Shown here one piece after another: positions 56,001-64,000 of a DNA stretch of 64,000 nucleotides. The DNA is from Methanotorris igneus Kol 5. Lineage in GTDB: Archaea > AGJL01 > Methanococci > Methanococcales > Methanococcaceae. Each line of letters starts with the position of its first letter. Positions within the stretch are counted from its first letter, which is position 1. A model generated the notes under the pieces. It was not told the DNA's origin. It did not search any database and was given only the letters and a program-made list of their open reading frames with translations. Location: NCBI RefSeq assembly GCF_000214415.1, contig NC_015562.1, forward strand, positions 434,001 to 498,000. Direction: 5' to 3'. Position numbers and translations under genes: made by a program.

Positions 56001-56324
56001 ATGTTACTGTTTAAATTATTCGTTGAAAAAGATAATGTTGGGAAGGCAATAAACGCACTGACTGAGGGAGGTATTACAGGGTTTTTCCTTCATGAATGCA
56101 AAGGTATATCACCAAAAAAATTCAAAGTAATATTAGAAAATTTGGATGAGGTTGTGGAAGCCATTAGAGAATTGAACGATGCTATAATTATCAAAACTGT
56201 TATAGATAAAAAGAAGGCAAAAATTTTGGAGGATATAATTGAAGAAAAACTGGCAAACGAAAGATACACAATAATAAAAATACCAATAAACAAAATAAAA
56301 ATTAACACCTGCAAAAAAAGGTAA
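56001..56324 (+). CDS. Small PII-like protein, first of a tandem pair
   Basis: A 107-residue protein beginning MLLFKLFVEKDNVGKAINAL with [16 protein letters not shown] near residues 25-40. Its pattern of beta-alpha-beta units recalls PII/ferredoxin-like folds. The neighbour 11 bp downstream is a clear paralogue sharing the [16 protein letters not shown] block. Start ATG 56001 behind GGTGA. These paralogues sit next to the UPF0251 regulator and atwA, as I remember for M. jannaschii. Function unknown. Confidence 0.7.
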   Translation: MLLFKLFVEKDNVGKAINALTEGGITGFFLHECKGISPKKFKVILENLDEVVEAIRELNDAIIIKTVIDKKKAKILEDIIEEKLANERYTIIKIPINKIKINTCKKR

Positions 56325-56335
56325 GAGGAGGTATC

Positions 56336-56671
56336 ATGAAAGTTCTTGTTTATCTATTCATTAGGAGTGAAGATTTGGGAAAAGCAATAAATGCACTGAC
56401 TGAAGGGGGTATTACAGGGTTTTTCTTGTATGACTACAAAGGTATGTCCCCACAGGACTGGAAGGGATTTTTGCTGAATGAAGACCCCGAAAGTGCGGTA
56501 AAAATTATCAATGATTTATCTGAAAATGCCATTTTGATAGGAACGGTGTTGAATACAGAAAGTGTTGAAACCTTAGAAAAGGTTATTCATGATAGGTTGG
56601 CAAATGATAAATATACAATAATTGAAATCCCAATTGAAGACATTAAAGTGAATATGCCTGATAAAGAATAA
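56336..56671 (+). CDS. Small PII-like protein, second of a tandem pair
   Basis: A 111-residue paralogue of the preceding gene with the same [16 protein letters not shown] block, followed by [13 protein letters not shown]. It also shares the C-terminal (D/E)RLAND(K)YTIIEIPIE segment. A tandem duplication is evident. The ATG follows GAGGAGGT. The pair may form a heteromer that senses a small molecule; no ligand site is recognised. Confidence 0.7.
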   Translation: MKVLVYLFIRSEDLGKAINALTEGGITGFFLYDYKGMSPQDWKGFLLNEDPESAVKIINDLSENAILIGTVLNTESVETLEKVIHDRLANDKYTIIEIPIEDIKVNMPDKE

Positions 56672-56693
56672 TGCTACAATAGTTGTGATATTT

Positions 56694-57086
56694 ATGAGAT
56701 TTAGAAGAGGAAGACCAAAAATTCCACGTTTGATATCAGAAGAACCAAAATTAAAAGTATTTAAACCACAAGGTATTCCAGTAAAGGATTTAGAAATAAT
56801 AAGATTGGAGGTTGATGAATTAGAGGCAGTAAGGTTAGTGGACTTATTGGGATATGAGCATGAAGAAGCAGCAAGGGCAATGGGTATTTCAAGGAGGGTG
56901 TTTTGGAATATTCTAAAATCGGCAAGAAAGAAAATTGCAGATGCATTGATTAATGGAAAAGGCATAAGGATAGAAGGCGGGTATTATAAAATAAGAGAAT
57001 GCAAATTTGATGAAAAGTGTGGAAAATACAAATACTGCAGATTCAGGCTAAAACCTTGTGAAGTATTTGAAAGTCATGAAGAATAA
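56694..57086 (+). CDS. UPF0251 (DUF134) DNA-binding protein
   Basis: A 130-residue protein with a sigma-70-region-4-like helix-turn-helix. [15 protein letters not shown] at the N-terminus, [35 protein letters not shown] (split: [35 protein letters not shown]) in the middle, and a C-terminal cysteine cluster ([20 protein letters not shown], near 104-123) that may bind metal. It could regulate atwA, with which it is cotranscribed. The start is ATG 56694. Confidence 0.82.
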   Translation: MRFRRGRPKIPRLISEEPKLKVFKPQGIPVKDLEIIRLEVDELEAVRLVDLLGYEHEEAARAMGISRRVFWNILKSARKKIADALINGKGIRIEGGYYKIRECKFDEKCGKYKYCRFRLKPCEVFESHEE

Positions 57087-57099
57087 AAAGGTGGTTTTT

Positions 57100-58698
57100 A
57101 TGTTATTGTTGGAAGTAAAAAATGTCTCGAAGGCATTTGGGGATAATGTAGTGCTTAAAAATATAAGTTTTGAACTCAGAGAGGGAGAGGTCTTAGGTAT
57201 TTTGGGGAAGAGTGGTGCTGGAAAATCGGTATTGTTGCACATGCTAAGGGGAATGGAAGGCTATGAGCCAACTGAAGGACAAATAATCTACCATGTTTCA
57301 ATATGTCCAAAATGTGGATATGTTGATGTCCCATCAAAAGAAGGAGAAAAATGTAAGTGTGGAGGGACATTTGAAAAGATAACTGTTGATTTTTGGAATG
57401 ATAAGAAATACACATACAACCTAAAGAAAAAAATTGCTATCATGCTTCAGAGAACTTTTGCATTGTATGGGGAAAAGTCAGTTATTGAAAACATCTTAGA
57501 GTCCCTTTACAGTGCCGGATATGAAGGAAACGAAGCAATAGATTATGCGTTAAAATTAATTAAAATGGTTAAGTTAGAGCATAGGATAACACATATTGCA
57601 AGGGATTTAAGTGGTGGAGAAAAGCAGAGGGTTGTTTTAGCAAGACAGATAGCAAAACATCCGTTTATATTCCTTGCTGATGAACCAACAGGGACACTTG
57701 ACCCACAAACCGCTAAGTTGGTTCACGATGCATTGAAAAAATTGGTTATAGATAAAAATATAGCAATGGTTATTACCTCTCACTGGCCAGAGGTTATTGC
57801 CGAACTTGCTCAAAAGGCAATCTGGCTTGAGAAAGGAGAAATTAAGATGCAAGGTAGTGCTGAGGAAGTTGTTAATGAATTCATGAAAACAGTAACTGAA
57901 TTTAAGAAATTTGAAGGTGTTGAGATTAAGGATGAGATAATAAAACTTGAAAATATTGAGAAAAAATACTGTTCAGTTGAAAGAGGGGTTGTTAAGGCAG
58001 TTGATGGGGTGACTTTAACAATAAACGAAAGGGAAATATTTGGTCTTGTTGGGCTTAGTGGAGCAGGAAAAACAACACTGTCAAAAATCATTGCCGGGGT
58101 TTTACCTCCATCAAAGGGTAAATACTTCTTCAGGTTAGGGGATGAATGGATTGACATGACAAAACCAGGACCAATGCACAGGGGAAGAGTTAAGAGATAT
58201 ATAGGTATTCTATATCAGGAATATGCATTATATCCACACAGGACAGTTTTATACAACTTAACTGAATCCATTGGTTTAGAATTGCCTGGAGAATTTGCAA
58301 GAATGAAGGCAATTCACGTATTAACATCAGTTGGATTCTCCGAAGAAGAGGCAGAGGCAATACTTGAAAAATATCCAAAAGAATTGAGTGTTGGGGAGAG
58401 ACACAGAGTTGCATTAGCACAAGTCTTAATTAGAGAGCCGCACGTTGTTATCTTAGATGAACCAACAGGGACAATGGATCCAATTACAAGGAATACTGTT
58501 GCAGAGTCCATCCATAAATCAAGAATGGAATTAGATCAAACATACATAATTGTCTCTCACGATATGGACTTTGTATTGAATGTCTGTGATAGAGCAGCAT
58601 TAATGAGAAACGGTAAAATTGTAAAAATTGGAAAACCAGAAGAAATAGTTAAGATATTAACAGAAGAAGAAAAAGAAGAAATGCTTGGGCATCAATAA
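57100..58698 (+). CDS. atwA: Methyl-coenzyme M reductase activation component A2 (double ABC ATPase)
   Basis: A 532-residue soluble protein with two ABC ATPase domains. Domain 1 has Walker A GKSGAGKS near residues 36-43, a cysteine insert ([19 protein letters not shown], near 69-87), and LSGGEKQR. Domain 2 has GLSGAGKTT near 316-324 and LSVGERHR, and both domains have LADEPTGT / LDEPTGT Walker B. It drives ATP-dependent reductive activation of F430 nickel in MCR, so it serves the mrt operon at 18.6 kb. ATG 57100 follows AAGGTGG. Confidence 0.92.
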   Translation: MLLLEVKNVSKAFGDNVVLKNISFELREGEVLGILGKSGAGKSVLLHMLRGMEGYEPTEGQIIYHVSICPKCGYVDVPSKEGEKCKCGGTFEKITVDFWNDKKYTYNLKKKIAIMLQRTFALYGEKSVIENILESLYSAGYEGNEAIDYALKLIKMVKLEHRITHIARDLSGGEKQRVVLARQIAKHPFIFLADEPTGTLDPQTAKLVHDALKKLVIDKNIAMVITSHWPEVIAELAQKAIWLEKGEIKMQGSAEEVVNEFMKTVTEFKKFEGVEIKDEIIKLENIEKKYCSVERGVVKAVDGVTLTINEREIFGLVGLSGAGKTTLSKIIAGVLPPSKGKYFFRLGDEWIDMTKPGPMHRGRVKRYIGILYQEYALYPHRTVLYNLTESIGLELPGEFARMKAIHVLTSVGFSEEEAEAILEKYPKELSVGERHRVALAQVLIREPHVVILDEPTGTMDPITRNTVAESIHKSRMELDQTYIIVSHDMDFVLNVCDRAALMRNGKIVKIGKPEEIVKILTEEEKEEMLGHQ

Positions 58699-58798
58699 GA
58701 AACTTTAAAATTAGGCTCATCTGTATATTTCAACTGATACTTTTGTATGTTTTAACTCTGAGAGATATTTAAACAATCCCACATAATGCTTATAAAAA

Positions 58799-59104
58799 TG
58801 CCGTTTGAAACTGTTTAATTTTTCATTGACGAATGTGGACATTAATGTATTTTCGTTTTCGAAATTTTTATATATGAGTTTATATACATGTAAATATAAG
58901 GATGATGCCTCTGATGAAGGTGGATACTGGAGACCTAAGGAGGCGGACTTTACTGAGTGTTAAACCTATGGGCGGAGCTGGGGTCCCCGTGACAGGGATG
59001 GAGACCGATGATATGTTCCCGATGAACCCAGAGGGAACTGAGGCTGATGACATCCAAGTCCAACGTGGACATTTGTCTATGATTGTTCACGTTGGACAGA
59101 CCCC
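58799..59104 (+). mobile_element. MRE-A copy 3: promoter-bearing structured RNA element
   Basis: A 306-bp element, apparently identical to MRE-A copy 2 (34515-34820, other strand). TATA TTTTTATATA lies near 58865; the RNA probably starts near 58898 and ends at the GTCCAACGTG/CACGTTGGAC hairpin and CAGACCCC. Here it lies between genes (about 100 bp after atwA). A 69-codon frame inside it is not conserved in copy 1 or subfamily B, so I treat it as non-coding. Confidence 0.78.
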
Positions 59105-59502
59105 CTTTTAAAACCAATATGGCAAACATTTAATATTTTTAACAAATCTGCCACTTAATTGCTTCTTTTAGCTGATGCGATTTATTTGATAAAACACATT
59201 TTAAGATTTTTTACTTTTTTAATGGTTGATTTTGGGGGATTTTTTAGTATTCAAATCAAACAGGGCAATATTACTACTTATTTGCTTAAATTAATAAATT
59301 TGTTACTTATCACATTAGCGAAACTCAATTTATAAAAAAGATATTGATTAGTACAGAAGTTGATAGAATAACTATAAATGTTCGCCTAAAATTACATATG
59401 AGCCAAAAAGTTAAACGAAAACCTTAGGTTTTCGTAATCCAAACCTTACGGTTTGGTTTCATCGAAACGGGACAGAATGCCCCGCTTCGCTCGGCATCCT
59501 TC
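59105..59502. other. Gap with hairpin cassette (59412-59492)
   Basis: AT-rich and gene-free to about 59380. Then follow CGAAAACC/GGTTTTCG (59416-59434), CCAAACC/GGTTTGG (59439-59456), connector TTTCATC, and a terminal stem ATGCC/GGCAT with loop CCGCTTCGCTC. This order mirrors the cassettes at 50440-50550 and 62516-62660. A decayed MITE end (ACTATAAATGTTCGCC) lies near 59379. Confidence 0.6.
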
Positions 59503-60126
59503 TTATTCGTCATCAACATAATTTCTTAAAACTCCTATACCTTCAATTTCACACTCAACGACATCTCCTTTTTTAAGCTCTCCAACCCCCGGAGGAGTTC
59601 CAGTTGAAATAATATCTCCAGGATAAAGTGTCATTATTGAAGATACAAATTCAATCAACTCATAAACATCAAAAATCATGTTTTTGGTGTTTGATTTTTG
59701 CTTTATTTCTCCGTTTACTCTACATTCAATATTTAAATTCATTGGGTCAATATCTTTAACTATTCTCGGCCCTATTGGGCAGAATGTGTCGAATGACTTT
59801 GCCCTTGTCCATTGTCCATCCTTCGCTTGCAAGTCCCTCGCTGTTACATCATTTAGGATTGTGTATCCTAATATGTAATTGTCTGCCTCATTTTTTTTAA
59901 TATTTTTTCCTTTTTTCCCAATAACTACTGCCAATTCGACTTCATAATCCACTCTTTTTGAAATTTTAGGTCTTATGATGGTATCTTCATGATAGATTAT
60001 TGATGATGGGGGTTTCATGAATATTATCGGCTCTTCTGGAATTTCCATGTTTAACTCTTTTGCATGGTCTATGTAATTTAACCCCACACAAATAATTTTT
60101 GTTGGTTTTATGTTTTTTATATCCAT
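59503..60126 (-). CDS. Fumarylacetoacetate hydrolase-family protein
   Basis: A 207-residue FAH-fold enzyme. ICVGLNYIDHAKELNMEIPE (residues 12-31), PIIFMKPPSSI, metal ligands in DYEVELAVVIG near 63-73, DVTARDLQAKDGQWTRAKSFDTF (split: DVTARDLQAKD, GQWTRAKSFDTF), and STGTPPGVGELKKGD near 176-190 are typical of acylpyruvase or 2-hydroxyhepta-2,4-diene-dioate isomerase branches. The natural substrate is uncertain. ATG 60126 follows GGTGA; a longer frame reaches into the upstream MITE and is rejected. Confidence 0.85.
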   Translation of the reverse strand: MDIKNIKPTKIICVGLNYIDHAKELNMEIPEEPIIFMKPPSSIIYHEDTIIRPKISKRVDYEVELAVVIGKKGKNIKKNEADNYILGYTILNDVTARDLQAKDGQWTRAKSFDTFCPIGPRIVKDIDPMNLNIECRVNGEIKQKSNTKNMIFDVYELIEFVSSIMTLYPGDIISTGTPPGVGELKKGDVVECEIEGIGVLRNYVDDE

Positions 60127-60167
60127 ATACTTCACCATTTTCATTTTATTGAATTTGGATTTAAGTA

Positions 60168-60373
60168 TAGTCGTTCTACAAAATATGATACTGTCCATAA
60201 TATTAAATTTTCAATTTTAGGTAATTTAACAAAACTCCAATTTAAATTAGAGTTATGCTAAATGTCATTTAATCGGAGCTCATGAAGTGAGCGTAGATTT
60301 AAAACCTTCGGTTTCGAAGCGAAGCGAAGAGCTGCAAAATCCGCAAGGATTTTGCTTAATTGTAGAATGACTA
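60168..60373. mobile_element. MITE (206 bp) carrying a hairpin chain
   Basis: Ends TAGTCGTTCTACAAAAT and ATTGTAGAATGACTA are inverted repeats with one mismatch, flanked by TA (60166-60167 and 60374-60375). Inside, near the right end, are GCTCA/TGAGC, AAACC/GGTTT and GCAAAATCC/GGATTTTGC hairpins. It shows that the MITEs and hairpin cassettes can share one unit. Confidence 0.75.
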
Positions 60374-60384
60374 TAATGGATATT

Positions 60385-62448
60385 TTATATTTTTTCTTTA
60401 ATACTATAATTCCTCTCAATCCTTATGCTTCCATAACCATCCACAATAGCGTGATAATTTGGTGGGATAACAATTGTTGAGTCATATTCCTCAACTATCG
60501 CAGGGCCCTCAAATGTTGCTCCAGGCCTAAGTTTATCTCTATTGTAGATTGGGGTTTCTTCCCATCCATTGCTGAAATAAACTTTCCTATAGCATTTAGG
60601 TTTTGGAACATACTCTTTTATCTCATTGTATTTTATCTCTGGCTTTGTTAATAAACCAACAATTGTGACTCTTGCATTAACAAATTCAACATTCTCATCC
60701 AATGAGCTAAATTTATAAATTGCCTCATGTTTCTTGTGGAAATTATTTATAACCTCCTCTAAATTCCCAGTCCATGGGATTGTTATATCATACGATTGCC
60801 CTTTATATCTAACATCAATTTGCTTAATTATTTTTATTTCCTCAAAACCATCAACTTCTTTAATTCCTTCTTCTATCAATTCAACAAATATATTTTCTAC
60901 TTCTTCTTCATCAACTTCATCTGCATCCTTTAATATACTTTTAACTTTATCAACTCTGCAATCAGATAGCAAAAGCCCCAACGCAGAGAAAACCCCACAT
61001 GAAGGGGGAATTAATATTGATTTAATTTCCATCTCTTCCGCCAACTCAACACCATGCAACGGTCCTGCTCCTCCAAAAACATACATAACAAAGTCCCTTG
61101 GGTCATATCCTCTCTCTACCGTAACTATTCTCAATGCCTTTGCCATTATTGTATTTGCCAATCTTATTATTCCCAATGCAACATCCTCTATGCTCTCTCC
61201 AATCTTTTCCGACAATTTTGATATTGCCTTCTCTGCCAAATCCTTCCTTAATGTTAATGCTCCTCCACTAAGCTTGTCTCCCAATCTTCCAAGAATTAAA
61301 TTTGCATCTGTTATTGTTGGTTTATCATTTCCCTTTCCATAACAAACCGGCCCAGGATCGGCACCAGCGCTTATTGGACCAACTCTCAACGCATTTCCCT
61401 CATCAATCCATGCTATAGTCCCTCCACCAGCACTGACCTCTGCTAAATCAATAAATGGAAACCTAACGGGGTAACCAGAACCCTTAACTAACCTCCCAGC
61501 GTGAACTTCCCCACCAACTTCATATTCATTTGTTATTAATGGGGCGTGGTTGATTATTGTTGATGCCTTTGCAGTAGTTCCCCCCATATCGAAGCCAATA
61601 ACTTTCTCATCCCCCAAAATTTTTGAGTAATAAGCTACTGCGATTGCCCCAGCTGCGGGGCCAGATTCGATAAATGCCGCAGGCCTTTCAGTGGCATATT
61701 TAATGTTAGACACTCCTCCATTACTCTGCATAATATAAAATTTCCCATTAAATCCTTCATTTCTTAAAGAAGTTATTAAATTTTTGAGATATTTTGACAT
61801 TAAAGGTTTTAGGTAGGCATTTACCACAGTAGTGCTTGTTCTTTCATATTCTTTATATTCGGGATCGATTTCGTGGGAGGTAATAACATCAACATCTGGG
61901 TAGAGTTTTCTTATTATTTCCTTTGCCTTCTTTTCATGGATTGGATTTTTGTAACTATGTAAGAAAGAGATAACAACAACCTCATATCCTTTATTTTTAA
62001 TTTCTTTGGCAATTTTACATAGTTCCTCTTCATTTAGTGGCGTTATTATTTCTCCATTTGCGCCTATCCTCTCCTCAACCTCATATCTATCTCTTCTTTT
62101 TATCAATGGCTTTGGTTTTTCAAAAAATAAATCATAAAGTTTAGGTCTTCTCTGCCTTCCTATTTCAATAACATCCCTGAATCCCTTTGTTGTTATTAAT
62201 GCAATCTTTGGGGGTAAAAGATGTTCCTGCCCTAAAAACATGTTTGTTCCTAAGGTAGTTGCATGGACAAGAATATCTATCTCATTAAAATTTATTTTTG
62301 CCTCCTTTATTGCATTAATTGCCCCAATTGCTGGACTTTTTGGTGTTGTTGGGACTTTTGTTATATGGAACTCTTTGCTATCTTCATCAAAATAAACAAG
62401 GTCTGTAAATGTTCCTCCAATATCAATACCAACTCTGTATCTTCCCAT
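60385..62448 (-). CDS. hyuA: Hydantoinase/oxoprolinase family protein, subunit A (HyuA)
   Basis: A 687-residue ASKHA-fold ATPase subunit. GIDIGGTFTDLVYFD near residues 7-21, SGPAAGAIAVAYY and GFDMGGTTAKAS near 275-310, and GGAGPLHGVELAEEM near 462-476 are the phosphate-binding and hinge motifs. It is likely to act with a HyuB subunit on hydantoin, oxoproline or acetone-type substrates; HyuB is not in the window. Start ATG 62448 behind GAGGGGG; the longer frame is an AT-rich extension. Confidence 0.88.
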   Translation of the reverse strand: MGRYRVGIDIGGTFTDLVYFDEDSKEFHITKVPTTPKSPAIGAINAIKEAKINFNEIDILVHATTLGTNMFLGQEHLLPPKIALITTKGFRDVIEIGRQRRPKLYDLFFEKPKPLIKRRDRYEVEERIGANGEIITPLNEEELCKIAKEIKNKGYEVVVISFLHSYKNPIHEKKAKEIIRKLYPDVDVITSHEIDPEYKEYERTSTTVVNAYLKPLMSKYLKNLITSLRNEGFNGKFYIMQSNGGVSNIKYATERPAAFIESGPAAGAIAVAYYSKILGDEKVIGFDMGGTTAKASTIINHAPLITNEYEVGGEVHAGRLVKGSGYPVRFPFIDLAEVSAGGGTIAWIDEGNALRVGPISAGADPGPVCYGKGNDKPTITDANLILGRLGDKLSGGALTLRKDLAEKAISKLSEKIGESIEDVALGIIRLANTIMAKALRIVTVERGYDPRDFVMYVFGGAGPLHGVELAEEMEIKSILIPPSCGVFSALGLLLSDCRVDKVKSILKDADEVDEEEVENIFVELIEEGIKEVDGFEEIKIIKQIDVRYKGQSYDITIPWTGNLEEVINNFHKKHEAIYKFSSLDENVEFVNARVTIVGLLTKPEIKYNEIKEYVPKPKCYRKVYFSNGWEETPIYNRDKLRPGATFEGPAIVEEYDSTIVIPPNYHAIVDGYGSIRIERNYSIKEKI

Positions 62449-62515
62449 AAAAATCCCCCTCAAAATTAATAAAATTAAATTAAAAAATAAAAAACAAAAT
62501 AACAATTATCTATAC

Positions 62516-62660
62516 CTCCGAGCGTCAGCGAGGAGGTATTTCCTTTTTGATGAAACCAAACCGTAAAGTTTGGGCTACGAAAACCGAAAAGGTTTTCGTT
62601 TAATCGAACCGAAGGTTCGAGCTACAAAACTCGAAGAGTTTTGTTCAACTTTTTCTAAAA
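62516..62660 (-). repeat. Hairpin cassette between hyuA and ftsY
   Basis: Successive stems are CCTCC/GGAGG (62515-62537), CCAAAC/GTTTGG, CGAAAACC/GGTTTTCG, CGAACC/GGTTCG and CAAAACTC/GAGTTTTG, joined by GCTAC, TTTAAT and GCTAC connectors. Read on the minus strand the order and connectors match the cassette at 59412-59492, but the stem sequences differ. No gene is present. Confidence 0.65.
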
Positions 62661-62667
62661 GTTTCAA

Positions 62668-63855
62668 TTAGAATTCTCTCTCCGTTGAGAACTTAACCTC
62701 TTCCTCCCCAAACAATTTATTCACCATCCAATCTACATCAAACTCAATTAGATCCTCATACCTCTGTCCAACACCCAAATACAAAATTGGCTTTCCAATA
62801 GCATAGGCAATAGATAATGCAGCCCCTCCTTTTGCATCTGCATCAACCTTAGTTAAGATAACTCCATCAATATTCACTGCATTGTTAAACTCCTCTGCCT
62901 GATAAATTGCATCATTTCCAGCCAATGCGTCCCCAACAAATATAACCAAATCTGGCTTTGTAACTCTAACAACTTTCTTAATCTCATCCATTAAGTTGAC
63001 ATTTGTTGCCTGCCTTCCTGCAGTATCTGCCAAAACAACATCAATACCTCTTGCCTTTGCATGCTGTATGGCATCATAGATTACTGCTGCACTATCAGCT
63101 CCTTTTTGATGCTTTATAACCTTAACTCCAACATTTTTTGCATGTTCTTCCAATTGCTCAATTGCTCCTGCTCTAAATGTGTCTCCTGCTGCTAAAACAA
63201 CAGAATAACCCTTATTTTTTAATTTATATGCCAACTTTGCAATAGATGTGGTCTTTCCAGTTCCATTGATTCCTACAAATACAAATACTGCCGGTTCTCC
63301 TTTTTTCTTTTTTTCTTTAATAATTTCCTCAACATCTATATGTTCTTGTGATAAAATTTCTTTTATAGCATTTTTTAATGCATTTATTGTAATTTCTTCT
63401 GGGTCATCATTAGGAGAGATTTTCATTCCAACCAACTGGTTCTTCAATGATTCAATAATCTTTTCAGCAACAACATAAGCAACATCCGCTTCCAACAACT
63501 CTAACTCCAACTCTTCCAAAACATCCTCAATATCATCCTCAGTTATAACAACCTCTTTTTTAAGAACTTTTTTAATTGTTTTTGTAATTTTGAACCTATC
63601 AAAGAAACTGATTTCTTTCTTTTGCGGAGTTTCTTCTATTTTTTCTATTGTTTTTTCTTTTTCCTTATCTTTGGTTGGGGTATCACGTTTTAAAAATCCG
63701 AATGGCGATTTTTTTTCACTTTTTTCCATCTGAGTTTGGGGTTTTTCTTCCTTTGATTGTTCAATAGTTACTTCTTTTGCTTCTCCTTTTTTGTATATTT
63801 TTTCAGTGAGTTTTGAGATGGTCTTTCCCAGTTTTTCCTTTAATTTTCCAAACAT
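62668..63855 (-). CDS. ftsY: Signal recognition particle receptor FtsY
   Basis: A 395-residue SRP GTPase. A charged N-terminal A region (residues 1-90, Lys/Glu-rich) associates with the membrane. The NG domain has G1 [15 protein letters not shown] near 195-209, G3 ADTAGRQ, G4 [10 protein letters not shown] near 337-346 and GVGQRYEDL near 368-376. It receives ribosome-SRP complexes at the membrane. Start ATG 63855 behind GGTGA. Confidence 0.93.
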   Translation of the reverse strand: MFGKLKEKLGKTISKLTEKIYKKGEAKEVTIEQSKEEKPQTQMEKSEKKSPFGFLKRDTPTKDKEKEKTIEKIEETPQKKEISFFDRFKITKTIKKVLKKEVVITEDDIEDVLEELELELLEADVAYVVAEKIIESLKNQLVGMKISPNDDPEEITINALKNAIKEILSQEHIDVEEIIKEKKKKGEPAVFVFVGINGTGKTTSIAKLAYKLKNKGYSVVLAAGDTFRAGAIEQLEEHAKNVGVKVIKHQKGADSAAVIYDAIQHAKARGIDVVLADTAGRQATNVNLMDEIKKVVRVTKPDLVIFVGDALAGNDAIYQAEEFNNAVNIDGVILTKVDADAKGGAALSIAYAIGKPILYLGVGQRYEDLIEFDVDWMVNKLFGEEEVKFSTEREF

Positions 63856-63949
63856 GATTGTCACCATGAAAATTTTTCATTGTTCTTAAACTTTTTACCT
63901 TTATATATATTAATTTAGTATGTTTAATATTGTGTCACAAAAATGAACA

Positions 63950-64000
63950 AAACCGAAAAATTTATATAGAACTTCAACGGTATGTATGTAATGAAGATAA
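63950..64000 (+). promoter_or_regulatory. Promoter-like sequence at the window end
   Basis: GAAAAATTTATATAG (about 63955-63969) is a good TATA candidate, divergent from ftsY. An ATG at 63993 (ATGAAGATAA) could start a gene that lies outside the window. Confidence 0.35.

Noticed and set aside
58902-59111. 69-codon ORF inside MRE-A (also in the copy at 34515-34820)
   Set aside because: Copy 1 has a 2-bp length difference that breaks the frame, subfamily B does not preserve it, and stem pairing explains the conservation better.
1-64000. CRISPR array, tRNA or rRNA genes
   Set aside because: No regularly spaced repeats with unique spacers were seen, and no cloverleaf or rRNA signature was found by eye; a covariance scan was not possible.

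Overview
This AT-rich archaeal window (roughly 30-35% G+C by eye) comes from a hydrogenotrophic methanogen of the order Methanococcales. It most resembles the hyperthermophilic Methanocaldococcaceae (Methanocaldococcus or Methanotorris type). That placement rests on an mrtBDGA operon, a fwdFGDAC operon, hdrCB, atwA, methanogenesis-marker genes, archaeal TATA promoters, GGTGA/GGAGG ribosome binding sites, frequent TTG starts, and gene neighbourhoods I remember from M. jannaschii. The species is not proven by the sequence alone.

Layout. 1-4.4 kb: larB (cut by the window edge), D-aminoacyl-tRNA deacylase, thymidylate kinase, a small MnhG-like membrane protein and a PocR-domain protein, separated by repeat-rich DNA. 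4.5-14.4 kb: hdrC-hdrB followed by an oxygen and metal defence island (AhpD-like protein, superoxide reductase, two rubredoxins, thioredoxin-like protein, ferritin, zinc-ribbon protein, peroxiredoxin, DsrE-like protein, F420H2 oxidase FprA, copper chaperone and copper ATPase, iron-sulfur flavoprotein). 14.4-18 kb: an unknown cytoplasmic protein, a secreted repeat protein, cobA and a NikR-like regulator. 18.2-23 kb: a candidate structured RNA and mrtBDGA (methyl-coenzyme M reductase II). 23-36.5 kb: ribose-1,5-bisphosphate isomerase, CBS protein, methanogenesis marker 12, tungstate transporter wtpBC, a chemotaxis-receptor relic, two PP-loop tRNA thiolases, methanogenesis marker 16, cobJ, and a MoxR ATPase/VWA pair whose middle gene is split by a repeat. 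36.5-43.1 kb: two radical SAM proteins, a NifX-like plus double MinD-ferredoxin operon, an intact insertion sequence, a mini-thioredoxin and a CGGC protein. 43.5-48.4 kb: a HTH-ferredoxin regulator followed by fwdFGDAC. 48.6-58.7 kb: UbiD-type decarboxylase, UPF0058, guaAB, phosphohexomutase, tiaS, radB, feoA, two paralogous small proteins, a UPF0251 regulator and atwA. 58.8-64 kb: FAH-family hydrolase, hyuA and ftsY. The fwd enzyme (first step), MCR II and Hdr (last steps) and AtwA (MCR activation) belong to one energy pathway.

The most unusual content is non-coding. Five copies of a 260-310 bp element in two subfamilies (called MRE-A and MRE-B here) each carry an archaeal promoter and a GC-rich, structured transcript ending in a strong hairpin and CAGACCCC. 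Two MRE-A copies look identical to each other. One of these splits a membrane-protein gene, and copies also supply the last codons and stop of tmk and of a CBS-domain gene. A second repeat family is a MITE with TAGTYGTNYGCG-type terminal inverted repeats and TA target duplications, one copy of which is nested inside an MRE-B. A third pattern is a modular chain of perfect short hairpins: connector words stay constant while stems change by compensatory substitution. I could not identify the MRE and hairpin-cassette families as known RNA classes. No tRNA, rRNA or CRISPR array was found.
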